In this document: in pieces, positions 47,901 through 58,660 of the stretch
Layout of the letters: each line of letters opens with the position of its first letter
How positions within the stretch are numbered: the first letter of the stretch is position 1
DNA from: Antedon mediterranea
Taxonomy: Eukaryota > Echinodermata > Crinoidea > Comatulida > Antedonidae
DNA: 64,000 bases
Direction: 5' to 3'
Assembly: GCF_964355755.1 (NCBI RefSeq)
Contig: NC_092674.1
Location: forward strand, 15,507,001-15,571,000
The notes under the pieces: generated by a model
What the model was told of the DNA's origin: nothing
Databases searched by the model: none
The model's input: only the letters and a program-made list of their open reading frames with translations
Made by a program: the position numbers and the translations under genes

Positions 47901-50900
47901 AAAAAATTTATTTACCTGAAAAAACTGGAATTTAAAGCAAAAAATTGTCAAATGGATTTTTGGTTGAATTTAATCATTTTTCATGTTATTTTATAAGTGA
48001 AAACATTATTTTTCCGTTTTTTTTTATACGGAAGTAATTCACTTGATTAAAACTACAAAATAACCTATTCAAAGTCTGATTTAATTAATCTTTATTTTGT
48101 ATGTTTTTGGGGGACAATACATCTTTAACACTTTTGGTGTGGTACGGCGGAATCTTGTTCATACCTGTGGAAGTAAGTTCCACAATTGGAATATTGTCTT
48201 CACTTTCCTCTTTGTTTAACGGATTCAAAACCTTTCCTTGCCTATCAATATCTTCGTTCTCTTTTGGAATCTCAGAAGCAGCGCCTTTGTAACGTATGAT
48301 GGCCAATTCTTGTACATATCTACAATCTGCAAGTCCCTTTACTCGTACCCAATAATTTGAAATAGATTGATTGGCATTCAAGACAAATCCAAAGCGTTCC
48401 CCGCCGTATATGACATATGCATCAACTTCGATCGGATTAATCGCTGCTCCATCAGATGATATTATAAGCAATGTATGGTTATCGACTGATATCTTAAGAG
48501 CACAGTTTGTAATTGCGTTGCTGATTGATCGGAACATATACCGAAAGCCTTGTTCGACTTCAAAAACTTCTCTTGGTGTAAATTGTGTTTGGCCATTTTC
48601 ATCAATAAATTCATGTCGTTTTCCTTTACCGTTTATAAGTACAGCTTCTGGTTTATTACTTCCATCATCATGATGGTGTGAAGCAAATTTAGCTAAAGTC
48701 AGCTGATCAAGCCAATCATGTACAATCATAATATGTTCTGACAGATCATAGTCGTATAGATAAGAATTTGGATTCCGTAAAGGAGCCTGGCGAACGATAA
48801 GGGCACCAAAAAGTCCATCAGAACGCTGCATCCCTGAATGCGCATGCCACCAATGTGTACCTGTCGGTTCCACAAGTAGTGAATAGACAAATTTGGTGTG
48901 AGTTGGAATAGCACATTGAGTAATCATTGGTACGCCGTCCATGTACGGTGAATTTCGTACATGAACACCATGCCAATGGATAGTTGTTCCTTCAGAATTT
49001 CCAAGGAGGTTAGTGACTTCAACTTCGATACTGTCTCCCTCGCAAACCTGAAAGACATTTATCATCAAACATTAATTCTTAAAAATAGCACCTAAACAGT
49101 AACATGATTATGTCATCCTTGTTATATGTCTAAGCAAGTACCGTACTATGTTAACAGATACTAAATAATTTGCTCTTTCGTACATAATGGATAATTTTGT
49201 GATATAAAAATTAAAAAAAATAATAAGTTAATTTAGTTTCGGATACTATAATGCATACCTCAATTTTTGGTCCTGGAAACTGTCTATTAACCGTCATAAT
49301 GGCTCTGGCAACACCATTGAGTGGCACACAGTCTTGCAAATCACAGTTAGTTATATTGAACGGGCAATCGTAACATGCTTTTGACATAGAGTAATATAAT
49401 TCCAAAGTAAAGTTAAAACGGCAGATTGCTGGTTCTGCCGGCCACTTACATTCTCGTTTGCAATCACTGCCATCGGTAAAGTATTGGACAGCTCCTAAAC
49501 AAGTTAAAAATGTAAATATATTTATTCATGTAAATGTATTAATCCTTGTCCTCAAGCTTTCAGATTAGACCCTCCACGGACTCACGGCAGCCAATAGTGC
49601 AGCGCCTACCAGATCAGCACACCGAGAGACGATTCCTTACTTTTTTTAACGTGCACTAATACATGTACAGCTTTACATCCCATCTGAAGGACGAGGCAAT
49701 GAGAATAAAGCAGCTTTCATAAGGATGCAATGGTACAGATAGGCTCGAACCCATGCTCATCACATGCTTGTCCGATAGGGTTTCCGTTTACGCGGGAAGC
49801 ACCGGTATGGTTTCTCTAATAGGGGGTGTCCAATGGAAGGGATTCTAATGTAATTTTCTCTTTAAATTTTTCTGTCTTTCGTATTTATATGGTATTTTGA
49901 TTAATTTTGTAATATCACGAACTTATATTGATGGAACGAGTTATGCTGTACATCAATCTCGTGAATAAATACCGTTTATAAACATATTATCACTTGGGTA
50001 TACCATAGAGGTATAAATAGGTATACACAGCACACCGACGGTCTAACATCCAGAACGCACCCAGGTGCAACGTTGGTAATCTGCCGAGAACCAGTGTTTC
50101 AACGCAGTATGGACGTATTTCAAAAATATAAGTCTATAGTATTCAGATACAACAGACAAAAGCAAATTATTACCATTATTGCTTCCGGGTATCAATGTTT
50201 CAATATCTAAACATATGAATAAACCAGCATTGTTCTTATTTTCTTTCTGCAATTTTTATTAGTCGCCTTTATTGTGGACAAAGAATATTGATCCTTAAGA
50301 TTGTTTGAACATTAAATCATGTTATCCTAATAATCACATGAAGTAGCAAATCACCATATATTAAAGCATAATTATGAACGTGCTTTCCAAAGGTTTTTGC
50401 CGATTATAAGTTGAACTATGAAATAAAAATGCTCGCGCAAATATTCCACCAATTTGTTGTGATGAGGATCGATGTGTTCGAGTTGGAAGTGCCCTAACAA
50501 TAATGCGGCTTTTTTATTTATTAACTAGGCTCTATTTTCCATCATTAGACGAACTGCTAACCTTTACTTGATTAAATATATTGTGTTTGATGAAAAGAAG
50601 TGTATCGGTAAATAGTTAAACTATGGAAGTAGACCTTAATCTAATACCAAGGTGAAAAACAAGTTACATGTGGACGTATGCATTTAACACATTTGTGATA
50701 ACGAAGGTCAATTTACACAATGTGTCTAAAGTCATTATTTAAACTCATAGACGAAAACGCATAGTAGCACTCTCAAAATTCATTGTATATACATGTAGAT
50801 AAAGTCAATTTTACCTATCATGTTAATTAACACTTGTAGTGTGAGTCTAGTGTTCAGTATATAGTTCCATTCCAAAATTGTTTATATCACTACCAAGCTA

Positions 50901-52688
50901 CCTTCTTTGTTTTCTATTCTTATTCAGTCTCCACCCACCAGTGACCATTGACCACCTTGTCTCCTTTTGTTGTATTCTTTTACCCCTGTCCACTCAGGCA
51001 ACACTTGCCAGTTCTTATGCTATGACGTTATCCAAATTCCTTCACTTGCACTGATGAAGGGCTAGTGTTGCTCGAAAGCGCTGCTAATTTTTTTGGCTGT
51101 TTTACTCTATCGATTTTATTTAGCTTTTTGTTTTTTTTGGTATCTCTATTGAGATCCAGCCACTGATACCCACAGCATTGTCATTTTGTATCTCCATTGA
51201 GATCCAGCCACTGATACCCACAGCATTGTCATTTTTTTCAGTAATTTGCCTTTGGATTTCTATATCTATCTCTACCCATAGAGAGAAAATATTTGGTAAT
51301 TTTTTTCGGCATAAGGACAGTATTTTTTCGCCTTAACGAACGACTTCTTTTGTTCTCGAACCTAACCTTTTTTCTATGTTTACTTCTATATATATATTTA
51401 TAAAAACATCTCGATTTCGTTTCTCGTACTCACATATATATAATTATTAGTATTATTATTATTTATTCAGCCGAAAGATACATTTTACAAAATATAATAC
51501 AAATCAACAAATTAAACAAACACGATGCAGGAAGAAAATATAACATCATAGTCACTAGCTGCCAGGAAATCACAAAAGCAGCCTAAGCTACTGTCACCAA
51601 TTAGGTGTGTAACTATTACGTACTGTATTATGTGCAAGTAGATATAGGTACTAAGTAATGACAATGAGATTAAGCGAAGAAAAAGATATTCATTATTATG
51701 TACCTTTTTATGTGTTTATATTGACTGTGTTTGACCGATTTTGTTTAATGATAGCTATATAATTGTATGGTTTGTTAAACTTCAATGTGTGTATTCAGGT
51801 TGCAGTAAAGGATAAAGAATGTTTCATGAAAACAAAATCAAGTTTAAGATGGTAAAGATTCAATTTAAACAGCTTAAAAAAAATATACCTTTAATATGTT
51901 GAAAATCATTCCAACTATAGTTTATGCTTTTTCATTCCCAATGTAAACGATATGACTTTTATTTTATTATTCTTAGTCCGCGTATTATGGTGCCGTTTAC
52001 CACCTAAAATAACTTGCCAGAACTCCTCTTATCAATATTTATGGGTATACATCAAGTTCTATTAGTTGTGGCCTAAAACTTGTTATGCAGTCTAGTTCCG
52101 ACTGATGATGTATGATGTATTTTCATATTTCTTTCAAAGTTTGCAGTCCATGCGGCATACAGTAAATTTCATACTCGGTACCCTATTAGGCAATGTTCTA
52201 TAATGTTATTGATTCCAAGGTTAAATACATTGTTGATATTCTTTTATTCGTATTGCCATAGGCGCTAAACATAACAATAACTCAACCACAAAGTAAGTGG
52301 CAGGAAACACAAAAGGAATTACTAAATCTCCTATCGTTGTATGGGGTTGCACTCTGGATTGCCGGAGTTCATTCTTACTGTGTGCTTTTTAATTAAGCAA
52401 TAAATCTAGTTGCTTTTCCTATTGAGTTTATTTTCAGTTATAAAGAATAACGCTTCGTGCACACTTGTTCTGTTTCACGGTGTCGTTGAACAAAACAGTA
52501 TGTACTGTACATTATTGAACGTAGCCATCATAATCCATGAAAAAGAAAAATTGCTTTACCAGTGTTCGGAGATTTATAGCATTACGTTGATGATAATAAT
52601 AAAATCAAGATTTATATAATAATTATTACCTACCTGATTTGTAAAAGTATAGCAATAGAGTGATTGTCGTCAGCAATTTCAAAGTCAT
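44688..52688 (-). CDS. Multicopper oxidase, animal laccase-like (gene 2)
   Basis: Paralogue of gene 1 and complete. Minus-strand exons: 52688-52634, 49494-49259, 49047-48165, 46856-46540, 46239-46092, 45926-45787 and 44909-44688. The phases fit and give 666 residues. Residues 1-18 ([15 protein letters not shown]) are a signal peptide; a cysteine-rich segment follows. Copper ligands: H121/H123 (L1), H162/H165/H167 (L2), H514/H517/H519 (L3), H585-C586-H587, H591 and axial M596 (L4). After the domain, a 70-residue tail ends in a hydrophobic stretch ([11 protein letters not shown]) and R-Y-Y-K. This could be a GPI signal or membrane anchor (inference). Expected to be an extracellular phenol/catechol oxidase. 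The exon 48165-49047 covers two exons of gene 1. Confidence 0.92.
45258..45355 (+). mobile_element. tRNA-derived SINE remnant in gene 2 intron
   Basis: GTGCCCGAGCGGTTAAGA resembles box A of a Leu/Ser-type tRNA. The end, TTTGATCTTCATGAAATAGA then GTGCAATATAAATGTGGC, matches the 3' end of the LINE at 37051. Antisense to gene 2. Confidence 0.6.
45358..45520 (-). repeat. Penelope-like terminal repeat fragment
   Basis: Minus strand: ATGAAGGGCTAGTGTGGCCC, GAAAGC, later TATTGAGATCCAGCCACTGA and TCAGTAATTTGCCTTTGG. The same blocks occur at 51045-51260 in the other orientation. The GGGCTA...GGCCC hairpin followed by GAAA is typical, from memory, of Penelope-like element ends. Confidence 0.5.
45787..45926 (-). 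CDS. Gene 2 exon: most of copper motif L4
   Basis: Encodes [10 protein letters not shown] and [16 protein letters not shown]; ends phase 0 at GTATTT. Confidence 0.92.
46092..46239 (-). CDS. Gene 2 exon: copper motif L3
   Basis: Encodes [11 protein letters not shown] and [10 protein letters not shown], then E-E-V-K-Q-L-D-K-N with a split Gly codon at donor GTACGT. The exon boundary is the same as in gene 1. Confidence 0.92.
46430..46505 (+). mobile_element. LINE 3' tail fragment in gene 2 intron
   Basis: CTATGGACCAGAGATTCCGA, then AATAAAAGATTGAATAAAC, is similar to the 3' end of the LINE at 34820-34877. No coding part. Confidence 0.35.
46540..46856 (-). CDS. Gene 2 exon: linker into cupredoxin domain 3
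   Basis: Starts with a split Asp codon (D-E-E-D-D-P-A-L), is rich in acidic and Ser/Pro residues, contains N-C-S-V-E-Y-C-Q-C, and ends R-L-G-D in phase 0. Confidence 0.85.
47035..47112 (+). repeat. tRNA-like SINE head
   Basis: Box A-like TGGTGTAATGGTTA and box B GGTTCAAGTCCC are spaced as in a tRNA, followed by a T run. The acceptor and T-arm stems do not pair well, so it is read as a SINE remnant inside the DNA element, not a working tRNA gene. Confidence 0.55.
47400..47455. repeat. (CA)n-rich microsatellite
   Basis: ACACACAC with AAAC interruptions at the inner right end of the CCTCCGCC element. Confidence 0.8.
47792..48128. mobile_element. MITE with TTAA target, piggyBac-like
   Basis: TTAA then AGATGTATTGTCCCCC on the left; GGGGGACAATACATCT then TTAA on the right. 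About 330 bp, no frame. Its end is 37 bp from the 5' splice site of gene 2 exon 48165-49047. Confidence 0.75.
48165..49047 (-). CDS. Gene 2 exon: cupredoxin domains 1 and 2, copper motifs L1 and L2
   Basis: Runs from V-C-E-G-D-S-I-E-V to I-V-E-L-T-S-T (phase 1, donor GTATGA). Contains T-I-H-W-H-G-V-H and [17 protein letters not shown] is uninterrupted where gene 1 has an intron. Confidence 0.93.
49259..49494 (-). CDS. Gene 2 exon: cysteine-rich N-terminal region
   Basis: Encodes [11 protein letters not shown] and [16 protein letters not shown], and ends F-P-G-P-K-I-E in phase 0 before GTATGC. The cysteine pattern matches gene 1 and, from memory, insect laccases. Confidence 0.9.
49555..49800 (-). 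mobile_element. tRNA-derived SINE in gene 2 intron 1
   Basis: Minus strand: TGGGTTCGAGCCT (box B), then CCTCGTCCTTCAGATGGGAT and TTAGTGCACGTTAAA, a body I recognise as a common marine-invertebrate SINE type. Box A is degraded. Confidence 0.55.
49801..51044. other. Gene 2 intron 1 sequence, nothing recognised
   Basis: AT-rich sequence, no exon or known repeat apart from a possible LINE tail (CTCGTGAATAAATACC) near 49960. Confidence 0.35.
51045..51260 (+). repeat. Penelope-like end with CTGATGA...GAAA motif and 48-bp duplication
   Basis: CTGATGA at 51051-51057, a GGGC/GCTC short stem, then GAAA at 51073-51076, the layout of a hammerhead ribozyme core. Downstream a 48-bp unit (TATTGAGATCCAGCCACTGA...) is present twice, 51140-51187 and 51188-51235. 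Shares its sequence with 45358-45520 in inverse. Confidence 0.5.
51261..52633. other. Rest of gene 2 intron 1
   Basis: No exon seen. TTTACAAAATATAATACAAAT near 51485 recurs at 25325. Intron ends in donor CAG|GTAGGT at 52634|52633 on the minus strand. Confidence 0.35.
52634..52688 (-). CDS. Gene 2 exon 1: signal peptide
   Basis: ATG at 52688-52686 (minus), 18 codons plus one base, donor GTAGGT. A hydrophobic core [11 protein letters not shown] is typical of a secretion signal. Its phase matches exon 2. Confidence 0.85.
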
Positions 52689-52699
52689 TTTTTTGGTAA

Positions 52700-52735
52700 A
52701 CGCAACTAACCAACAGTAGCAATGACCTTTTATCT
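52700..52735 (-). promoter_or_regulatory. Possible core promoter of gene 2
   Basis: ATAAAAGG on the minus strand at 52733-52726 lies about 28 bp upstream of an initiator-like TTAGTTG near 52706-52702. This would give a 5' untranslated region of about 16 bases. Based on spacing only. Confidence 0.35.
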
Positions 52736-53749
52736 ACTAACCTCAGGAATGACAATTCAGGATAATAGACGCTTGTATTGACTACCCGGTGACGTATACT
52801 TACTTAAATTGAACAATAGATTTAATTAGGCTTAATTCATTCACAAAAAACCGATCCTTCGCCATGCTGTTACACTTTACCCACTTACCCAAACCCCTGC
52901 CTAAACGGAACTAGATGGTGGGTGGTGCGATAGTCCACAGTATATTAAACAAATTAATTCATCGTTTATATGATCAAAATCATGGTCGTGGTACAATATG
53001 ACTGGAGTAGGCCTATTTATTTTAAATGTGTGACTAATACGGGCATGTTGGAAGTTATTCTATTAATATTCTTTTTTTTAGAGGGAAAAATATCTTTACT
53101 TTGTTTTTGTAGGTAAATTGCGTTACTAAGCGTCACTTTCCCTAGAGTTGCGGCGACATATCCAGATGTCAGTTTGATGGACCATATATGATGTGGTTTG
53201 CATAAAAATCTTTTCTACGGAAGCCCGTTCGGGTCACTAGTTAATTATATAGAGTTTTAGGCAGCGATTTATAGGATGTAAACAACCAACTATCACAAGA
53301 ATGTGTATATCTTAACATAGATTCTAAGTACTGTTTTTTCCTTTGTTCATATACTAATTGATATGCTAATTTAGTGTCCAAGCTTATGTATGTGGGTTGC
53401 ATTTAATTGGTTTTAGTATTACAGTTTATTTTTAATTTGGTTTTACCGAACTTCCGTTTTATCTGAGCATTATCTGTTTTAATCTAGTCTATCTTTATTT
53501 TGATACTCATATATTTTTATATTGTATGTTCCGCCGCTGTTCAAAAAGCGTTTTCCAAATAAATTATTATTATCATATATCATTGGCCTTCCATAACTTG
53601 AACTGCGCTGTGGGTATGGATGACGTGATTTTTATAAAGCGATTACCAGATAACCGATTAACGCCGGAGAACATTTTCAGGTGCAACGCGGTCATTTCTG
53701 TGGTTTTGTTGACTATGTTTATTTTTTTCAGCAGAAACAGACCCTAAGT
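52736..53749. other. Upstream of gene 2, no gene seen
   Basis: AT-rich sequence without a recognised frame. Confidence 0.35.
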
Positions 53750-53855
53750 AGTATTTTGACAATACTGTAAATAAATATTAACCATTTCTGGTCGCCATTT
53801 GAAGCGCAAATTTCCTACTGTGAGTGTGGGCACTGTTAGATATATAGACACATTA

Positions 53856-55391
53856 TCTATATAAATTATGGTTAATTCTGACATAGGCGAGCACAATGCA
53901 AAAACTTCGGTACAATTCTCCGCCTTGGATACCTACTTTATCTATCTCAGATGTACCGCGAAACGTAGATTTGATAACATTAGTTTTCACATTGACGCTA
54001 TTGTTCCATATTTCTATTTTAGGAAGATATTATAAAGAGTTTTTTAACAAAATTTATGATTTCAACAGTAGATTTTCAACTCAATTTAAATTCTTCGCGG
54101 GTCAAAGTAATTTCCGGGTTCACCTTGCAACAACCAGGTTTCAACTATTTTCTCTCTTTTATACACAAGGGAGCAGTTAAAATAATAGATTTGACCCTAA
54201 AGGTGACTGGAAACAGGCACTTTCCATCAATCAATACAGTGTCCCTTTGGAAGACGAAAAAAAAATCAGATAGTAGGACTGGAGCTTAAGTTGGCCATTA
54301 GTCATAGCCATTTCAGTTTTTTGTTTATTTTAAAACATACCGCGCGTGTGTGAAGGTACAGTAGTTAAATAATAGGGTTTATACTGCAAATTAATAAAGA
54401 TCAAATTAAATATACGCCATAAAGAATCAGAATATATTGTGGGGAATAGTATTATAAAATTACATAGGAAGATTTGATGATAAGACTTTTTCGAGTGAAA
54501 TCCCGATAGCTGAGTTTTATTGAGTAAGCTTGCAGGAATACCTGTAGGCTATCTTCCTGTGTCCCGTTAGGACCGAGATGTCTGCCCATGTTGCAAGTCG
54601 TAATGTCTTCTTTCTTGGGCCCACTCTGTCACGGCAGTTAGTTTCAAAAAATGATTAAATTAAATAATGTATTAATAATTATTAGTGTCTCTTTGGAAGA
54701 AGGAAGAAAAAAAACTATAGTAGGACTGGAGCTTAAGTTGCATAGCCATTTCAGTTTTTTGTTTATTTTATGAACGGACCGCGCGTGTGAAGGTACAGTA
54801 GTTAAAAAATAAAAATTGTACTGCAAATTAATGAAGATCAAATTAAATATAGCCCATAAAGAATCGGAATATATTGTGGTAAATATTATTATAAAATTAC
54901 ATAGGGAGATTTGATGATAAGACATTTTGTTTAAAATCGAGTGAAATCCCGATAATTGATTGAGTAAACTGGCAGGAATAACTGTAGGCTATCTGTGTCC
55001 CGTTAGGACCGAGATGTCTGCCCATGTTGCAAGTCTTCTTTCTTTCTTGGGCCCACACGGCAGTTAGTTTCAAAAGATGTTTAAATTAAATAATGTATTA
55101 ATAATTATTAGGATGGTATTTATTTGAATAAACGCCTCTCCAATAAAACATCACTTTGAATAATAATCATTATACTATTTGTAGTAGAATTCATCGCACT
55201 GTTATCTACAATTTACCAAGCATTTGTTATTTTTTTTTACCACTTTCTCATATCTATTGGAGGATTTCATTTGATTATAAATGTTACCATATTATTAAAA
55301 CTAAAAAAAATCAAAAATTAACATATATCCCTCGAATAAGCACCCCTCTCAAATGAACTCCGCCTCCCCAATGGGCCCTACCAAACAATAA
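53856..55391 (+). mobile_element. Helitron family 2, copy 2, 3'-truncated
   Basis: Starts TCTATATAAATTATGG after A, and is colinear with the element at 30354-28335. It lacks the MITE (single ATTTAACTA, 54362-54370) and the 3' hairpin, stopping after CTACCAAACAATAAA. Short frames such as 53896-54180 have counterparts in the other copy but no recognisable product. Confidence 0.8.
54236..55112. repeat. Tandem duplication of about 430 bp inside Helitron family 2
   Basis: 54236-54683 and 54684-55112 share TAGGACTGGAGCTTAAGTTG, GCGCGTGTGAAGGTACAGTA, GTCCCGTTAGGACCGAGATG and AATAATGTATTAATAATTATT in the same order. Confidence 0.85.
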
Positions 55392-56039
55392 ATATTACAA
55401 CAAATATAAACGTCGTAGTGGTGTGTATCGTTATAAATGTACTATGTGTAATCACAAATGTTTAATTGATTAATTAAGTGTTTAATTTTATTGTTTATAA
55501 AACATGAAAACCAATATTTCGTTATTGAGTAGATAAAAGAATATATTTTAAAATTGTTCCTCTTTGAACCCATCATTTTCCCCATCCCTGAAGCCGGCCC
55601 TCAACCTGAATGTTACATACAAAACACAAATTGGGTTTGTTAAAATTTGACTAAAAAATGTTTGAGTCAAAGTTTTTCTTTTGAAAGTAACTACCAGGGT
55701 GCTAATTTTAGTTGATTACCTACGAATCACCGTGTCTTTTTATTCATTCCTGTAAAAGACATGTATGTTATAGGCTTGCGGTAAATACAGTTTTTTACTA
55801 AATTACTATGTGTATTCGAAAACCATCTTTGGGCACGATCTAGACAATTAAATGTATATCATACTATTTTCAGTGACAGAATATCGTAATCCCATAACTA
55901 GCGGACTACCTTTACCGTTATAACAAATAATTATTGCAATTTTGAGCAATGATATCAACGGCTTATCATAAATAAGCTCATAAATAAAAAAATTAAAATA
56001 AAAAAATATATAAAATAATGATATATAACAAAATAATTC

Positions 56040-56170
56040 TATGCGTTTAATATCATTAAATGTTAGAGGTATGGTTAGAATAACAGAAAGTTGATATTGC
56101 TTTGTTACAAGAAACTCACTTTAATAAAAAATCAATAAGTTTTAACAATATTCCACGGAGGGTAAAATGT
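56040..56170 (+). pseudogene. L1/Tx1-like LINE endonuclease fragment
   Basis: M-R-L-I-S-L-N-V-R-G-M and D-I-A-L-L-Q-E-T-H-F-N-K, the S-L-N-V-R-G and Q-E-T-H motifs of L1/Tx1-type endonucleases. A frameshift lies between them. Probably the same element as 59150-59710 and 60560-60740. Confidence 0.6.
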
Positions 56171-56289
56171 TTTATAGTTTTGGAATAACGACTTGAGGTG
56201 TATATTATTTAAGCCTAGTTTTGATACAAGAGATTACTTACATTCTTCTTACTTCAGCTCCCAGGTAGGCTTTCGCCAGTCAGTCAGTT

Positions 56290-57560
56290 AGTGTCTATCT
56301 AACTTGATTAAGCTGTCGGAGCTTAAATTGGCAAGTGAAGAAGTAATTAATATCATAATTAAAGGCTCATCTTCTAAAACCTGTGCACTTTATACCCACG
56401 GCTTTGATAAAAGCTAGTCCTGGAATCTTCATTCTTGTTATAACTCGAATTGTAAATAACACTATTATGAGTGGTTGTTTTCCCGATACTATGAAGGTTG
56501 CAAATATCCGTCAAACATTTAAGAAAACTAAAAAGTTATAGACCTATTTCAAACCTACGTTTTCTTTCTAAAATTGTTGACAAATTGTTTCAATCCGGTT
56601 GTTAGATCATTCCCTTCTGGATTCTTTCCAATCGGCTTATACAGAATTTCATAGTATACGGAAACAGCATTGCTTCGTATAAATAATGATATACTTTTTG
56701 CAATGGATAATGGTCATCTTACTGCTTTGGTGCTATTAGATTTAAGTGCTGCGTTTGACACAGATTTTGCTTAGTTATAGATTAAATATGTATATTGGCG
56801 TGGAAGGTTGTACACTGAAAGGTTCCTACCTGGATATCAATATGTTTGTATTGGAGACTTTACCTCAGAACCTAGTATATTGAATTTTTCTGTTCCACAA
56901 GGTTCTGTTCTTGGACCACTATTGTTCAACTAATTAAAGATATAATCAGTAAATACAATGTGTTATATCATGTATATTCGGATGAAACCAACATTTACGT
57001 TTCTTTCAAGCCGTCAACTACGTAACATGACATTTGTATACAATCACTAGAAAATTGTATTTCCGAGTTGTATGCTTGGATGAAACGTTTTATTTTAAAC
57101 TAAATGATGAAAAAACTGAGTATATACTTTTTGGGTCCGGAAAACAGCTTGAAAAACTGCCAAAGGTTCTATTTTCATTGATGAGTCTAAAATTGACTCT
57201 GCTATTACTGTCAGAAATCTTAAGGTCACCATGGATGCTAATATAAAAAATGAATAGTCATATTTCAACTATCATATCAGCATCATCATTTTGTTTTAGA
57301 AACATTAAGAGTATTGATATAATTATGTAACTCGCTGTTTTACGGATTACCAAATAAGCAAATCAAATGACTTCAGCTTATTCAAAATGCTTCTGCACGT
57401 CTAATATCACAAATGTAAACAGTTATCGCATATACTCTTACAGAGTTACATTGGCTTCATATTCAGCACCGTATTGTCTATAAAATATTGTAACTCTCAG
57501 TTCTACTTAGTATTTGTTTTAACCTTTGTTTAAAATACGGTACGGTCCCAAGAGGTATGA
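56290..57560 (+). pseudogene. Heavily decayed CR1-like LINE reverse transcriptase
   Basis: Stops and shifts throughout, but Y-R-P-I-S-N-L, L-L-D-L-S-A-A-F-D-T and S-V-P-Q-G-S-V-L-G-P-L-L-F-N are readable, followed by thumb sequence with L-D-E-T-F-Y-F-K-L-N. Confidence 0.65.
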
Positions 57561-58660
57561 CTCATGTCATTCTTGTACCTATCGTAAAATCTTAGTCAGG
57601 CGACATTACAAGCAAGGATAATTATAGACCGATTGCCCTAGTCTGTGTAATATCTAAGGTTTTAGAACATGTTCTTATCGAATTATCTGGTGATACTATA
57701 ACTTCTGATGACAGACAATTTGCCTTTAAATCTAACCATGGTACAGAAACTTGTATTTTTGTTTTTAAACAAATAGTTGATTACTACTATCGTAATGGTA
57801 GCCCTGTCTATGTATGCTACCTCGATGCTTCTAAAGCCTTTGATAGGGTGAACCATTGGAAACTGTTTAAGAAATTAATTATTAATGATACTCCATGTCC
57901 AATTGTTAGAGTACTAAAAGCTTGGTATAATATTCATCAGTGTTTTATTATTAAATGGGGTAAATCCTTTTCGGAGCCCTTTCATGTATCAAATGGTGTT
58001 AGACAGGAAGGAGTGATGTCTTCCCATCTGTATAATATGTATATAAATGATCTTATCATTAAGCTTAGCAACAGCAAAGAAGAGTGTGAGTTAAATAATA
58101 TTAAATTTAACAACCTATCGTATGCAGATGACATGGTGCTTATAACCTTCTGCATCAGGGTTGCAACATCTAATTAAAATTTCTGAATGCTTTGCGGCCA
58201 AAAATGATATTGTTTACAATGCTAAGAAATCATCTTGTATGATAATCTGTCCTAAGTCACGGAGGATTCAATTAAAACCTATTATTACCATTATTGGCAA
58301 AAGCTTAGAATATGTTGACTCAACCACATATCTTGGTCATGTTATCCTTGGATTTATGTGATGAGTTTGATATAAAGCGGCAATACAGATCTTTGTGTAT
58401 CCGAGCCAACTCCTTGGTCAGAAAATTTAGTATGTGTTCTATCAATGTGAAATGTGTTTTATTTAGAACATATTGTGTAAATGTGTATTGTGCTACATTA
58501 TGGTGCAACTAAAATCAAGGTACCTTGCGATCTCTCCAGGTATGCTACAATAATGGTTTAAGAATGTTGTTGCAAAGGCCTCGACATTGCAGTGCCAGCT
58601 TCATGTTTACGGAATGTAGAATTCCCTCTTTTTATGAATTGTTATCGTTACAAAAATTAT
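57555..58660 (+). pseudogene. LINE reverse transcriptase, relative of the one at 25438
   Basis: I-L-V-P-I-V-K-S, D-N-Y-R-P-I-A-L-V, Y-L-D-A-S-K-A-F-D-R-V, G-V-R-Q-E-G-V-M-S-S and L-S-Y-A-D-D-M, then a frameshift near 58155. The thumb and C-terminal parts (C-V-L-F-R-T-Y-C-V-N-V-Y-C) lie in other frames. Useful as the uninterrupted reference for insertions in the LINE at 25-34 kb. Confidence 0.78.

Larger units (their letters stand above)
53750..55850 (+). mobile_element. Truncated Helitron family 1 copy, split by family 2
   Basis: 53750-53855 and 55392-55850 match the middle and 3' parts of family 1 (ATATAAACGTCGTAGTGGTG, CTAATTTTAGTTGA, GGGCACGATCTAGA). The 5' third and terminal hairpin are missing. 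The family 2 copy lies between. Confidence 0.7.

Noticed and set aside
48371-48673. Plus-strand 100-codon frame
   Set aside because: Antisense of the gene 2 cupredoxin exon.
53896-54289. Frames of 94 and 77 codons in Helitron family 2
   Set aside because: They are roughly kept between the two family 2 copies, but only because the copies are similar; no Rep, helicase or other motif is seen.
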